Positions 32,954 through 45,520 of a stretch of 64,000 nt of DNA are shown here, one piece after another. The number at the start of each line of letters is the position of its first letter. Position 1 is the stretch's first letter. This DNA is from Gentiana macrophylla (taxonomy: Eukaryota > Streptophyta > Magnoliopsida > Gentianales > Gentianaceae): the NCBI GenBank assembly GCA_026214975.1, contig CM047808.1, forward strand, positions 52,740,321 through 52,804,320, in the 5' to 3' direction. Made by a program: the position numbers and the translations under genes. The notes below the pieces were generated by a model. The model was not told the DNA's origin. It did no database searches and saw only the letters and a list, made by a program, of their open reading frames with translations.

Positions 32954-33220
32954 ATGAATGTGACCAGCCAGCTTTTAAACAAAAAAGATGCTATACACAC
33001 TACTTTAAAGGAGGCCATGATAGTAGATGCGATGCTTGCGGTGGAAAGTGCCAAAAAACATGATTCGGCTTATATCAAATCGAACCCCCCCTCCCCAGAC
33101 ACTTCCCAAAATCATATAGCGACGACCTCCCTACACATTGATACACCATGTGTTCTTGCCCCTGGCAAGTCACAGATTTGTGCAACACCCCCCGATGAAG
33201 ATGATGGCAAGGAATTGTAG
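32954..33220 (+). pseudogene. LINE ORF1 C-terminal part
   Basis: A 88-codon frame (MNVTSQLLNKKD ... PPDEDDGKEL) lies just before ORF2 and ends inside the ORF2 start. No zinc knuckle or RRM is visible; these lie earlier in a complete ORF1. Its position is the only strong evidence. ORF1 proteins bind LINE RNA. Confidence 0.45.
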
Positions 33221-36200
33221 GGGAGCTAGTTCCCTAGATTTTTTTTCATCATCTAAAATCATTGATTGCGGAGCACCAATCAAGTGTTCTTTTTCAAATG
33301 GAAACTAAAGCACCGAGTACAAAGGCGGACCGTATTCTTCGCCGTTTTAACTTTACTCATATGATTGCAGTGGAAGCTCGAGGTTTTAGTGGGGGACTTT
33401 GGGTTTTCTGGGACTTGTCCTTCATTGATCTTCGACCTCTTTTTGCAACAAACCAAACCATTATCATGGCGGCTGCGTACCATAATACGGTTAAGTGGAT
33501 TATGTCTTTTACTTACGCTTCCCCAACACCATCCAACTGTGATGAGCTTTGGGACCTTTGTGAACACATTTTCTCCTTCATATCGGTTCTATGGTGCATT
33601 ATTGGGGATCTAAATCAGGTTGTTCATGCTGCGGATAAATGTGGGGGCCAGCCTGTGTCGGGCCTTTCTGTTGATAGATTGCGAGATTTAATTAGCCGAG
33701 TCAGGCTAATTGAACTGCCATTCCAGGGACCAAGATTCACATGGTCGAGCTCAGTTTTTAGTAATTCTGCTATCGAACAATGGCTCGATCAAGAGCTTTG
33801 CAATAGCCAATGGTGGAGCAAATTTTCCGTCTCTTGCATCTTCCACTTACGCCGTGTACACTCCGACCATTGCCCTATCATTCTTCAATTGGAAAGCTCA
33901 GCTCGGCCCACCACATCCGAGAGACCATTTCGCTTCCAAGCTTGCTGGCTGAAGCACTCGGAATTCAGCACTTTTCTCTTGGATTCTTAGAATAATTTTG
34001 ATGATAATATGCACTTGGCTCTCGAAAATCTTGCGGAAAAATTACAAGTGTGGAACATTGAGGTTTTTGGATATCTCTTTTATCGCAAAAGAAGATGTCT
34101 AGTTCGGATTGCAGGAATTCAACTTTCCCTCTCAAATGCCCCCTCAATTTTCCTTTTTAATCTTAACAAATCTCTTGTGCAGGAATATGAGGAGCTCCTA
34201 AGCCAGGAGGAGATCTATTGGCACAAAAAATAAAAGCTGGATTGGATTCAGAATGGGGAAAGAAGCACTCGCTATTTTCATCTATTTACCAAGCGTATAA
34301 GATCAAAAAATTATATTCAATTCATACAGGACCCCAATGGCAATTGTATAAGCGATTCTGACATGCTCCACCATATGATTCGATAGTACTTCATCTCCCT
34401 TTACAAAGATGAACCTGTTGTCCCCCTTCCTGATGGCATTTTCGAGCCTATGCTCACTCATGCAAATAAGAGACTCCTTAATCGACCTCTCTCTGAGGGT
34501 GAAGTTCGGGCTGATGGTTTCCCGCCAGTCTTCTTTCAATATAACTGGGAACATCTTGGCACTCCTCTTACTTCATGGGTTATCAAGGCTTTTCATGATC
34601 AACGATTCCCGCCTGCTATGAACCGAACCTTCATTGCTTTGATTCCTAGGTAAATCCACCCGAATAAGTATCTCAACATTGTCCAATAGCACTTGCAAAT
34701 GTAACGGTTAAAATCATCACGAAAATTATTGCCAACTGCCTCTGTTTGATTATTGGAAAAATTGCCGACAACAGTCAAAGTGCTTTTATACCGGGCAGGC
34801 AGACTTCGGATAATATTATTGTTACTCAGGAGGTTCTCTGTACTATAAACCAGAAAAAAGGAAGCAAAGGCTTAATGATTATTAAGATCATTCTTGAGAA
34901 AGCTTATGACCGGGTCAACTGGTAGTTCCTTCGGCATATCCTTCATATTGTGAGCTTCAATAATGCTATGGTGGACCTCATCATGTACTCTTTATCTAGC
35001 ACATCTCTCGAAATCCTGTGGAACGGCTCTCCTCTCCAAGGCTTTCAACCCCGCCGCGGTTTAAAGCAAGGTGACCCCATCGCTCCTTATCTCTTTGTCA
35101 TTGTTATGCAAGTTCTGAGCTGCCTTATTCACTGATCCATTGATGAGGGAAGATGGAAACTGGTCTCTCTCTCGTGGGGGTCCAAAGCTCTCGCATTTAT
35201 TTTTTCCGGATGACCTCGATCCTATTTTTTGCGGAAGCATCTGTTGATCAAGCCCATGAAATTGACCGAGTTCTTTCTAGCTTCTACGGATTTTCAGGCC
35301 AAAAGATTAGTGCGTCAAAGTCCAAGTTTGTGGTCTCTCCAAATATGAATGCACAGACAATCAATCTCATACAGAATGCTTTGGGTATGTCTCATACCAA
35401 TCACCTCAAGAAATATCGGGGAGTCCCCTTGCACCAAAACCGTTTGAAAATAGATGAATTTCAAGGAATTGTTGATAGAGTCCATTTGAAATCAAACCTT
35501 GGAAGGCAACCACTTTATCCAAGGCTGGCCGAGCTATTTTTTCTCAAATGGTCCTCTCCACAACGCCCTACTAACTTATGTAGACGGTCCACCTCCCTGC
35601 AATCATTACACATGAGCAAGACAAAATCATACGGGCATTCTTTTGGGGGCATGATGTGGAGAAAAAAGGACTACATCTTGTTGCTTGGAACCATATATGC
35701 CATTCGAACAATCTGGGAGGCCTTGGTATACGCAAAGCACGTGATATGAATATTGCCTTTCTAGCTAAGCTCACTTGGCAGCTTCTCACGGAGCTAAATA
35801 AGCTCTAGGTGCAACTCCTAAGCCGCAAATATGGGTTGCCCCTTGATGATCCAAAAGTAAATTGTTCTTTCATTTGGCGCCACATATGCTATGCTACTAA
35901 CTTTGTACGTGATGCAATCGATTTTGATAATGATGGGAACCCACGCTGGAAATTGACTCCATCCGGAAAATTTACGGTAAGCTCGGCGTATCATAACATC
36001 CAAAACCGATCTTTGATTCCCGCAGCCCCGAGGATGGCAATTGGTGACTAATTTGGTTCACTAAACTTCGAGGGAATATTTTACTTTGGCTGATTTATCG
36101 CAAAGCCCTCCCTACCACTGGCCTTCTCAAGGACCGCCATATCATTGAAGATGATGCCTGCTTCCTTTGCTGCATGAGACCTGAGTTGATCCTTCATGTG

Positions 36201-36545
36201 GTTAGGGACTGCCCCTGGACCCTAACCATATGGAAGGAAGCCATCCACCGACAACATTGGAGTTCTTTTATTTTGAGTTATGAGATCCCCTCATGGTTGG
36301 AGCGTTGTTTCAAAATAAATATGTACAAGCATGACACCATTGAATTCTGGAGATTTCTATTCCATGAGATTGTCCTAAGCATCTGGTTTTGGCGTAATCA
36401 GGAATTTCATCATGATGAGCTCCACCGACCCCCCCAAGAGTGTTCTTCTCGGAAGCCATTAGGCGCACTCGAGAGCTTCGATTGGCATGGCCTAGAGCCT
36501 TTCTTGTATTTGTTTTTTGCTAGTGTTACCCTCTATAAAGTTTAG
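33204..36545 (+). pseudogene. LINE ORF2: endonuclease, reverse transcriptase, zf-RVT
   Basis: The ATG at 33204 gives MARNCRGASS, the NCRG motif that opens plant L1 endonucleases. A frameshift near 33250 leads to SLIAEHQSSVLFQMETKAP and the endonuclease 33262-33990, with GDLNQV, LPFQGPRFTWS and SDHCPIIL (active-site histidine kept). RT motifs follow: QSAFIPGRQTSDN (34770), EKAYDRVNW with a stop after it (34897), LKQGDPIAPYLF (35060) and FFPDDLDPIF (35200), the FADD box with A changed to P. The zf-RVT-like end has KALPTTGLLKDRHI and CFLCxxxxELILHVVRDCPW (36100-36230). ORF2 nicks the target and primes reverse transcription. Confidence 0.93.
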
Positions 36546-36646
36546 CTTTTGTACAATTCTTTTGCTTGTACAACTTTCGTAATTGTTTTTTTAATAAAAT
36601 ATCCGGTTTCGACCAAAAAAAAAAAAAAATACTAATTATATTCAAT

Positions 36647-37096
36647 GTTCTGATATTTGTAATTGTAACACCAGCGGCTCCCAATGTTGTTAAACAACAC
36701 CATGATATATGCTCGGCGTTTCTAATTGGATCAAAACCGGATTTGAGGAGATAAGGAGATTGTTATTCATTTGTGTTTCCATTTTAAAGGTGAATTTGGT
36801 ATTTGAGGAGATAAGAATGATGGGATTTCAATCGGGTATTTTGTTATACTGAAATGATTTGAATGAGCTAAGGGAGAGTTTTGATACGGGAGAGTTCTGG
36901 TTATGTAACGGGTTGGGAAGGGTTAAAATCGGGTAATTAATGGGTACGGGTTAAAATCAATTTTATTGTAGCTTTCAATTATATATATAGTATAGATTTT
37001 AGATTATTAGATTTTAGTTAAAATATGAGAAATAAAAGAAAAGAGAAACAAATGGGCTAGGCCCAAATTAGGATTGCACTACTTTATATTAGTATA
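36647..37096. other. Spacer between the LINE and the Helitron
   Basis: Nothing coding is supported. TTTGAGGAGATAAG occurs twice (36743 and 36797), and GGGTTAAAATC/GGTTAAAATCAA recurs near 36925-36955. This is the continuation of the pre-LINE sequence that ended at 32887. Confidence 0.4.
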
Positions 37097-37126
37097 CTAG
37101 TGAGGGATGCCGTGCAATGCACGGCA
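37097..37126 (-). terminator. Helitron 3-prime hairpin and CTAG end
   Basis: Hairpin with 8-bp arms and a 3-base loop, placed 7 bases from CTAG. In Helitrons this structure ends rolling-circle transposition. Confidence 0.85.
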
Positions 37127-37839
37127 ATACGGCCCTAGAAGAAGATGCGTGAAATGATGTTAAAAAGATATTTAGAATGCAAAATTCATAGTATGAGAAC
37201 CTGGGGAAGGTGAACCTAGCAAGAACAATCCAACTAAGATCACGGTGCAAACACAATAGAAAGATTAGAAGCAAAACCTTGAGAAGAGAATATGAGCATT
37301 CAGTAGATGAAAACAAAATGAGACAGTATGATAAGATAGGCGAGAGAAACTCATGTAGCAGTGCCTAAGACATCAGCAAAACATATGCAAAGCTGATTTG
37401 TACAGTATTTCACGGAAATAATAAGTGTAATAGGTTAAAGGGGTTCACAGGAAGTTATGAAACCATAATTAATCGAATGATTTCCCAGCGAAGCCATGTG
37501 AGTCATACAAGAAGAACCTAATCATAAGACAGGAAACATGTCTGAGGAAAAAACAATGGGTGACAAATTCAGAATGGCTTATGAATCAAAGAGAAATGCA
37601 TGTTTTTATGTACGTTACATAATAAAAGGCATTAGGAATTGTCGCTAATGTCTATTTTTGCGAACAAAATAAACGATAGAAGCAAAAGGTATATTGTTAA
37701 ACCATTACAGTCTTACAAAGAAGCAATGGTTTATAATATGCAAAACCAGCACACATGCATGCTTTTAGTACAATACAGAGTACCAAATAGTTAATGTCTT
37801 AGAAGTACATATGGTAATATTACAAAATATGATTAAGAT

Positions 37840-40665
37840 TTAATCTTTTCCTTGGGGCTGCAGCACATATTAGTCTGAATTCTGGTCTTCTTTACCTTTT
37901 TTGACAGGATTCTCTCTTTGCTTGTCAAGGCCATCTGGACTGGTGTTGAGATCAGCAGTGTCTTTGCAAGCCAGTATGTCAGCAGTGGATTTCTCAACCT
38001 TAGTAGGCATACTGATGAAGTCCAGGGTTCTTTTGGCTGGTGGAGCTGATGGTTCACCTTTGCTGCTGTCAATTATGGTTTCAATTTCTGTCATCTGTTT
38101 TTTGGTATTGTGGCTGAAAAACTGGGCATTATCTTTAAATGCAGTTTCATGTGGTCCATCCAACAATAATGCAGGCACAGTAGGAGCAGGTTTAATAGCA
38201 TCTACATTATATGTTTCACAGCAGCATATCGAATTCCTAGAGCGCCTGGTGTACCTAGTCTGGCGAGGTCGTATTTCTTAACGAAACAAACAACCTGAAG
38301 TTTATCCAAGGCTGCTTGAAGATCTTCCTCTAGACCCAAGTCCTTTGGGTAAACACAGTTTCATAAAAAAGTAAGATAAGACTATAAGTGTATGAGGATG
38401 AATTTGTAATGTTTTCTTTAATATACTTACAAATTCATGAGAGTCTCTGAGTTGTGTAGCAGTAAGTCCAGTCAAGTGTTCAATGTCTGGAGAAGTCAGT
38501 ACAATAGGTAATGACTTGTCCTCTCTAATGAGTACCAAGGGTACACGACACCTAAAAAAATAGAGATTTCAAGAGAAATGTGACTACGCTATAAAATTAT
38601 GACTACTTTGTAAGATGGATAATATGAGAATGACAACAGAAATTTACTTGAATTCGACGTCTCTCATTTCACCACCAGAAGAGCAGCGAAGGAACCAATC
38701 GGCCTGACCTTCACTTTTTTTTTGCTACAGATTTCACATGTCTTGAGATAGTATTTCTTCTTGGCAGCTGTGAACCTTAAGCGACAAACAACCCATGCAG
38801 TGTGCACCTGGAATGTAAAAGATTTGTGATTAAAGGTGCATTAGTCTTGGTTGTAATGTGAGAAAGTATTATCTGGTGGGCGTGCAAGTAAAGTTTAATT
38901 TTCACAAATCTCAAATGAAGCTTGTTGACCAAGAAGGAAATATTTTTATTTTGTAAAGCATTTGTCGTTTGTGAAGGTAAACCTATGACTTGTCATTTCT
39001 GATCTGTGAATACGTAGTTTGTTTGTCAAAAATTGAAATTTGGAAAACCGTAACAGTTATTCACAGACTGCAATAGTTATATATACAAGTTAGAAGAAAT
39101 CCTTGTATGAATGAATTTGTGAAAAATTCTTGTGATGTGTAAAGCTTGCCCACAAATCACGAATCAGGTGCTGTGAAATTTAATTTTCTGCTAGTACTTT
39201 GATCAGACATGGAAAATCAAGCTTACCAACCAAGAAAAAATCGTAACTATGAGAAGTATTGAAGATGCATTATTATTGGGTGTAATGTGAGAAACTGTTT
39301 AATTGTGTAAAGTTTGAGAAAGTTGCATTTAATACCATGAGTAGCGTAGCAGCTGTTGATGGCACATCAATTATGTTGTTTGCAGTAGGAGGTGGGAACA
39401 ATAGATCAGTTTGCTTAAATGCCTAGTTATGCAGCAACCGTGTGATCTCATTTTTGTTGTCATTGTACCTATTGAGAAAGTTAGAAAGTATAGATTTTAG
39501 AGAATATACACTGTGAATAATTAAGAACATTCATAAGAACTTCTTTTCTTTACCATTCCTTGAGTCGAGGTTTGTCAGCCAACGGAGGATCAATCAAGAA
39601 GTATGAAAACATTCTAAAAGTAAGTGAAAGCCCTGCATACACCACAAGAAATGGAATATAAATAAATCTGAATCATTTAATTTGTGCATTGCTTTTATTT
39701 AATCCTTAACAAAGAAGCAAAATATCGTGGAATGTTGTTGCTTTTACATTGGTTGCAATGATGACAGGTGTGTTACTTATGTTTTTTCCTATGATAGTTC
39801 CTTCCATGTCTCCAAATGAGTTCTAGAGTGCTAGAATAACTGGAACTTTGCTGCAAATGTGAGAATCGAAATGTATTATTAAGTGGTCTAAATGGGAAGT
39901 TAATAAGTAAACGTGGACATACTTTTCATCTTTGAGGACGATCTCTCGCTTGGTTGAATCAACGGTAACCTATTTTACTGGAAAAGCATGTATAGCCACC
40001 CCCTTGACATCTGTGAGAATTCATGTCAGTTTAGCATTTTGAACGTTTACTGGAAAATAGAATACAATATAAACAAAGCATCTTACTGAATCCAACATCT
40101 TTATCAGCATGCTGGGCGAAGTCACTGAATGTGCAAACTTCGTATGAGAACGGAAATGGTTTCATCACAGGTTCATCAATTACTTCAATTGGGATATCAA
40201 TGGTGATAACCCATGAAAATGGATATGGTCCCACTTTGAAGTAAGAGTAAGCAGGAGTTAAACTAGCATTTGAAATCATATAACGCTTGAAAGGTTGTAG
40301 AGATGTTGAGAAGTTGCGGATGTCGTTCTCGTAAACAATTCCAGAGACTTTTGTTCCCTCTCAATCCAGAAAGCAGAAATGGATCAATGTTTAAATGTAT
40401 ACATGCATTTGTATACAGGCAGAAGTAAAGGTAAATTATTTTACATAACAGAGAAGATCGACTATGTGCCAGAACTTACATGTTCATCAGCCAGCAAGTA
40501 CCGATTATATGTTTTGGGTTGTGCACCGCACGTGCTAGAGCTTTCTTCAGGCCTGTGACTTTCTATGGCCTGAACCACAACCGTCCATATTGTTGAGTTT
40601 CGATCGATGTCAGAAATATAGGACAATTTTCTCTTTGATACCAATGCCATTGCTGTCATTGACAT
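37840..40665 (-). pseudogene. RPA1-like single-strand DNA-binding gene of the Helitron
   Basis: The first exon reads MALVSKRKLSYISDIDRNST and TIWTVVVQAIESHR, the first OB-fold of plant RPA1-like proteins. It ends at a donor (CAT|GTAAGT) near 40480. Later exons give VSGIVYENDIRNF, then SYFKVGPYPF and SYEVCTFSDFAQHADKDV (about 40150), REIVLKDEK (39930), VPVILALWNSFGDMEGT (39820) and a CxxC segment TCEICSKKKSEGQADWFLRC (38700-38740). The last is followed by FKCRVPLVLIREDKSLPIV, the zinc-bearing third OB-fold. The C-terminal tail (38280-37840) is Lys/Glu-rich. RPA genes are regular passengers of plant Helitrons and may protect strand intermediates. An in-frame stop near 39970 suggests it is dead, though exon limits were not proven. 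Confidence 0.82.
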
Positions 40666-40959
40666 AAATGTAAGGATTTAGTATTTTTCAAAAGCAAACA
40701 TAATAACATGCAGGAAAGCAAAGGTAATTAATGCATTGACATTTATGTGAAAGGCAAACAAACAAAGCTGAAAAACACAGCATGTAAAGTTCATTTTCAT
40801 TACAGACCTGAAGCGCTAAGAATTTTTCTGTACAGACATGATAGCTAAAGCATATTCATGAATGAAAACACATGAAGGAAAAGTAAGGTTACAATATCTT
40901 ACATTTGTTAGTTGGTTAACACCTCTCTGTATACAATGTTTCTAGTCATGGCTGGCTGA

Positions 40960-42760
40960 AAATCATCACCTGATTTTTTTGATAAGAACCTTAACTAACG
41001 ATGATGATCTTGCACGGGATAAAGAGACATATAATTGGCCATGTGAAAAGACTGGTTCTTAAGGCAGACACCAACATTGTCGAGTGTTTGCCCTTGTGCT
41101 TTATTTATAGTCATTGCAAAGCATAAGCGTATAGGAAACTGTACACGTTTGTAAGGAACTGGATAACATTCTCCGTTTGTTGGTTGAAGTGGAATTCTGT
41201 GAAAGAATACTTGCTTTCTAGCAAAATCTCCTAAAGAAATTTCAGCTTCTATTACATTTCTTCTGAGGGCTCTACATAAGAAACGAGTGCCATTACAAGG
41301 CTTTCTGATGTATATAAATTTCTTACCAAGATGATTGGAGCATTTTCCTTAAGAATTAGCCTATGTGGAGGTAGAACATTAGGTGAAAGGTTATTCAGTA
41401 TATCTATGTATTGGCCTTGCAAATCCAGGTTGATAGTCTCGTTATAACTTATATATTCAACTTCCATGCCAGGAAAGCTATCTATCATCATGCTGTTAAT
41501 TTCATGTACAAACTCATTCTTCGTAGTCAAGATTGAGCTGTTAAGTGGATATGAGGTAGGTGTATTTGTATGAAGTGAAGAATAGATTGCTGTTATGAGT
41601 ATTCTTCATAATCAGTACTTGGCGCAATGCAAGAAGAAGGAAATTGTACTAAACCACTATCTGTTGTATTTCTTATACCTTCTCATATTGACATAAAAAA
41701 TGATGTGAATGCTGGATCTGTTTTGGCCCTCATGTTTTCAGTCAGATGAAGTTTTGTTATGTTAGACCACAAAGGTGAATTTATCAAGCATGCATTAAGT
41801 GTTTCAGATTTAGTACCCCTAGCGACAACTGGTAAAGTTTGTCTAAACCCCCCCAAGACCACTACTTTACCACCAAAAATTTCAGTATTGTTCATCAAGT
41901 CTTGTAGTAAATCATTTAAAGCCTCAAGGGCTGATCTCTTGGCCATGGGGGCTTCGTCCCAAATAATGAATTTACTTTCTCTTATTAGGTGGCCAAGTGC
42001 AGATTGCTTACTTACTCTGCACGTTGAAAATTCTATTGTATCAAGTGGTATCTTGAATCATGAATGAGCAGTTTTACAGCCAGGTAGAATCGAAGCTACT
42101 ATGCTAGATGTAGCAGTTGCTAAAGTAAAGGATCCTTTTGGCCTTACCTCGGCAACTAAATCCCTGTACAAGAATGTCTTACCGGTGCCACCAGGGCCGT
42201 CAACAAAGAAAGCACCTGATTTTCCAGTATATATTGTAGTTGTAATTATTCCGAAAAGTTCTTTCTATTTTGTATTAAGCATGTGCTTTAGAGCTAAATC
42301 TGTAGCTGAAACAACTATATTAGCTTCTGTTCTTATCTCTTTTCCTAGGTCTTCATATGAACTATGTGGCTGGTCTGAATCTAAGGTGAAATATGTTTCT
42401 AGGCTCTTACCCATTGATCGTAGGAAGGAATTGATCAGACAAAGAGTATTATTCTTAATTTCTTATGTTGTCATATTGTTATCTTTAGTAAAGTCCTCAA
42501 ACATACTACTTTCAAATTCCAGATAGAGTGTTTTTGGATCATTCGGATTAGAATAAACCAGAATGCTTGCAAATAATCCTCTCAGTTCATATGGCATCTG
42601 GAATACGGATGCTTCTTCTAAACATAATTCTTGACTATTATCATCTTGTAATAAACCATGAAGCAGGGCAGACTCACTGAAACTATTAGCAACTGTACCG
42701 TTATGTATCTTTGGGCTCTCATACGAAGTAGGACAACGGACAGTGGACAACAACATTCTA
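40960..42760 (-). pseudogene. Helitron PIF1-like helicase domain
   Basis: On the minus strand: FFVDGPGGTGKTFLYRDLVA (Walker A, about 42215-42160), ATATSSIVAS, FIIWDEAPMAKRSALEAL (Walker B, about 41970), then VVVLGGFRQTLPVV and LHLTENMRA (41880-41740). Next come STKNEFVHEIN-type sequence with LPPHRLILKENAPIILVRNL (41360-41310), GDFARKQVFFHRIPL (41230) and CFAMTINKAQGQTLDNVGV (41110), ending VQDH near 41000. This is the SF1B helicase that unwinds DNA for rolling-circle transfer. A stop in the segment after LPGCKTAHS and frame changes at about 42060, 41680 and 41260 show that it is broken. Confidence 0.92.
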
Positions 42761-42827
42761 AGGTAGAATCTCTCACCTTCAGTAGGGTGTGTAGTTACAA
42801 TTATACCAACAGAGTCACCTTTACTTC

Positions 42828-44880
42828 TTACCTGCCATTTCGTCTTGTTTGAAAGCCATACAAAGTGCGTAGGGAATTCTGGATATGTGCATCTAATTTT
42901 TTTGTAGATTTCGTTTGGTGATTCATTGAAATGAACTCAGTCAACATAGTCTTGTGCTGTTGTGGGTCGTGTATTAAGTTTTCTAGGTTTTGGTTGTTTT
43001 TAAATGTTACTGGCTGGTTGTTCTGTAAGTGTAAAGGCAATGGAATTACAAGAGGTTTCATTTCACTCATTGGAAATCTGTAAATTCTCCACATGGCCTC
43101 AGGAGGTGATATCCAACGAGCTGAGACGAAGTTGTTTATTTCATCAACAATAGGTGTCTGTTCAGAAAGGTTAGAGAGCTGGAAAAGTATAATTTCACTA
43201 CCCTTGCATTTGTATTTGTATATATATTTGATTGCCTTAATAGAAGTACATATCTCTACATTAATATGGCAATCAAGTAGAGCAACTAAGTAAGGCGAAT
43301 GAGGCATGACCTATCTGTTGTCCAACCATGCTCCACGCACCATTATTTTCTTCCGATCGTTTCTCCTATGATAATTTGGATAAGAATCATTTGTAGTTGT
43401 AGTCTCAGCACAGAATTGTCTAGGATACATGTTTCGCAAGTGTTGTTCTTAAGCATACAGATATTTGATGGGTTTAACTTGCCACAAGGACCATGTAGCA
43501 TATGTTTGACGACACTGACTATCTGAGCGAGATTCGAATTGGCATCAGGCAGCTCAGCAGAAATAATTTTATCGTATTCATCTGGGTTCTATAGCTTATA
43601 AGGCTTTTCTAATATCAGCAAGAAATATGCATGAGGCAGACCGCGTTTTTGGTACTCAATTACGTACGTGTACGCAGACACTTGGCCAAAGATAATTTTT
43701 TTTTTTAAAAGTTCAATCTTAAGTTCCTCAACTTTGGCATGGAATACTCTAGCTGCTAAATCTGGTCTATCTTGTGCTATTTCTGAAGGGAGTAACTGCA
43801 CTTTTAATTCAGGCCAGTTAGGATTGCATGTCATTGTAAGGAATATATCGGGTTTCCCAAAATTTTAAACGAAGGTCATTGCATCTACATAATTCCTACG
43901 CATATGACAAGGGCCTCCAATGAAACTTCCCGGTAAGACAATGCGTTGAACTATCTTTGATGGTTCAGTCTCTCCACTTCCAACTGCATCTACAATTCCT
44001 TGTAAAAATTCTTGCCTTCATTCTTCTTGTTTTGCTTTTGCCCTAAAAAAGTCTAGCCTTTGTGTCTCTAACTTGACATACATATCTACGCAATATTGTT
44101 GGAAGAGTCTACCATACTCTAGTATGTATGATTGATCATCATCCCTTATTTGGAATTTATATGAATAATACTCTCTCAGCGACACAAAAGTGGAATCCTC
44201 CCAAAATGCAGCAGCAGCAGCTGTCAACATAAGAAGTTCCATCAGATATGTGCACAAGAAGATAGTGTAGTAGACCCTTATTGCAATAGGACTACCTTGT
44301 TCTTCTGACCTAAGGATTTCATCTGCGTTTGTAAAAAGATTCGATATTTCAAGCTACAAGGGTTTGTCAAAGGACAAAACCTTTTCTTTCTTTTTTAAAC
44401 TCCGTTTCTAGGAATTCCCTGATGCCAGCCAGGATCACCACAAGGAAACATTAGTGGGTATTGAAGCGGATCATAGCATCCAAAGTAATGAATATTGGAT
44501 TGTCTTAGACTCTCCACTATGCTTATAGACCAAAATATCCATGTGGCTTACTTCAGTGGATGTTTCATCAGCTGCTTGCAATACAGCAACCTGTGAAACA
44601 GTAGGCTTGCTATATGTCTTGCTATTAACTGCAGGATTATGTTTCAAGATAATTTGGTGGTCATCCAGACACGGTATAGTAGACAAGGTACGGAAAAAAA
44701 GCGAGCGTAAGGGTTAACAGTTAAAATGTCAATTAAGACCTTTAAGGTTTGTTGGTATAAATATGGACATACAGACATGCGTGTAGTCAGCTCGAAGTCA
44801 GTGTCATGGAAATAAAACTGTAGATTCTTAGGAGCATCTTTGTTTGGTTCTAAATCATTTATTCAATGGTAAACTTGGCC
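42828..44880 (-). pseudogene. Helitron Rep (HUH nuclease) domain
   Basis: The minus-strand order is NPYARFF and LDDHQIILKHNPAVNSKTYS (44780-44620), YPLMFPCGDPGWHQGIP (44450-44400), SLREYYSYKFQIRDDDQSYI and LETQRLDFFRAKA (44190-44040), and TMTCNPNWPEL...RVFHAKVEEL (43835-43730). The catalytic segment YVIEYQKRGLPHAYFLLI (43670-43615) follows. The family has HAH (HUH motif) here; the second histidine is tyrosine. The Tyr region reads IKYIYKYKCKG near 43225, matching KYLFKYINKG. Several frame changes occur (for example after 43580 and 43310). Rep nicks and rejoins DNA ends; this copy should be inactive. Confidence 0.92.
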
Positions 44881-45114
44881 TTGAACTCTAAATTAAAGGT
44901 AATTATGATAAATAAATGGGAGGGGGGAAAGGTAATTATGATAAAGAAATGGGATTTCTGTTGCTAAACTTATCTAAATTAAATGAAAATCCTAATTTTA
45001 AAATAAAAGAACAAAGTTAAAGATATCCAAATAATTGTAAAACTGATACTCTAGCCTTTTCATAATTTTGCCTTGTGAGCACACCTCAGTGGTAAATTAA
45101 AGAGCAGTGATATT

Positions 45115-45520
45115 CACTACTAGAATTTCCGGCAATTCCTACGGGAGAATTCGTCGGTATTTCGTCGGAAATACGTGTTTCCGACCAATTTCCGACGAAA
45201 TATGGGTTGTCGGAAAAAAGCCCGTTGGAAACGTGTTGCGACGAAATTTCCGACGAGTATAGCGACAAAATTTGCTACGATTGGTTCCGACAAAATTAGC
45301 GACGAAGTTCTTACGAAATGATTCCAACGAACTTTTGACAATTTATTCCGACAAATTTCCGACGAAAATTTGCTTAATTATTCCGACTAAATTCCGACAA
45401 ATTTTGTCACTGATTTGTCGGTAATTTTCATAACATCTGCTGTGATTATTAAAAGAAAAAACCATTTCGACAACATTCCGACGAATTTCGTCACTACTCC
45501 GTCGGAAACATTAGATTTTT
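45115..45520. mobile_element. CACTA element terminus with subterminal repeats
   Basis: CACTACTAGAATTTCC at 45115 is a CACTA terminal repeat (CACTACTAGAAA-type). The next 400 bases are filled with short TTCCGACGAA / TTCGTCGGAA words in both orientations (more than fifteen by eye), the expected subterminal binding sites of a TnpA-like protein. The inverted partner TAGTAGTG end was not found downstream, so the element is probably truncated or longer than recognised. Confidence 0.82.

Larger units (their letters stand above)
32888..36629 (+). mobile_element. L1-type LINE, 5-prime truncated, with target duplication
   Basis: Flanked by a 19-bp duplication AATACTAATTATATTCAAT (32869-32887 and 36628-36646). 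It ends in an A tract after TTTTAATAAAATATCCGGTT, a typical plant L1 3-prime end. It contains the end of ORF1, an endonuclease/RT ORF2 and a zf-RVT-like C-terminal region, all in the plus direction. ORF1 is present only as its last 90 or so codons, so the copy is truncated at the 5-prime end. Stops and frameshifts are scattered through ORF2, so it is inactive. Confidence 0.95.
37097..44930 (-). mobile_element. Helitron with Rep/helicase and RPA gene, 5-prime end missing
   Basis: The minus-strand 3-prime end is canonical: a perfect 8-bp-arm hairpin TGCCGTGC-AAT-GCACGGCA (37108-37126), then TCCCTCA, then CTAG at 37100-37097, next to a T in the flank. Upstream on the same strand lie an RPA1-like gene (40665 to about 37840) and a Rep/helicase gene (about 44880 to 40960). 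This is the usual plant autonomous Helitron layout. The coding region starts at the conserved Rep segment with no upstream zinc-finger part. No TC end is clear before the CACTA end at 45115, so the 5-prime end seems lost. Confidence 0.88.
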
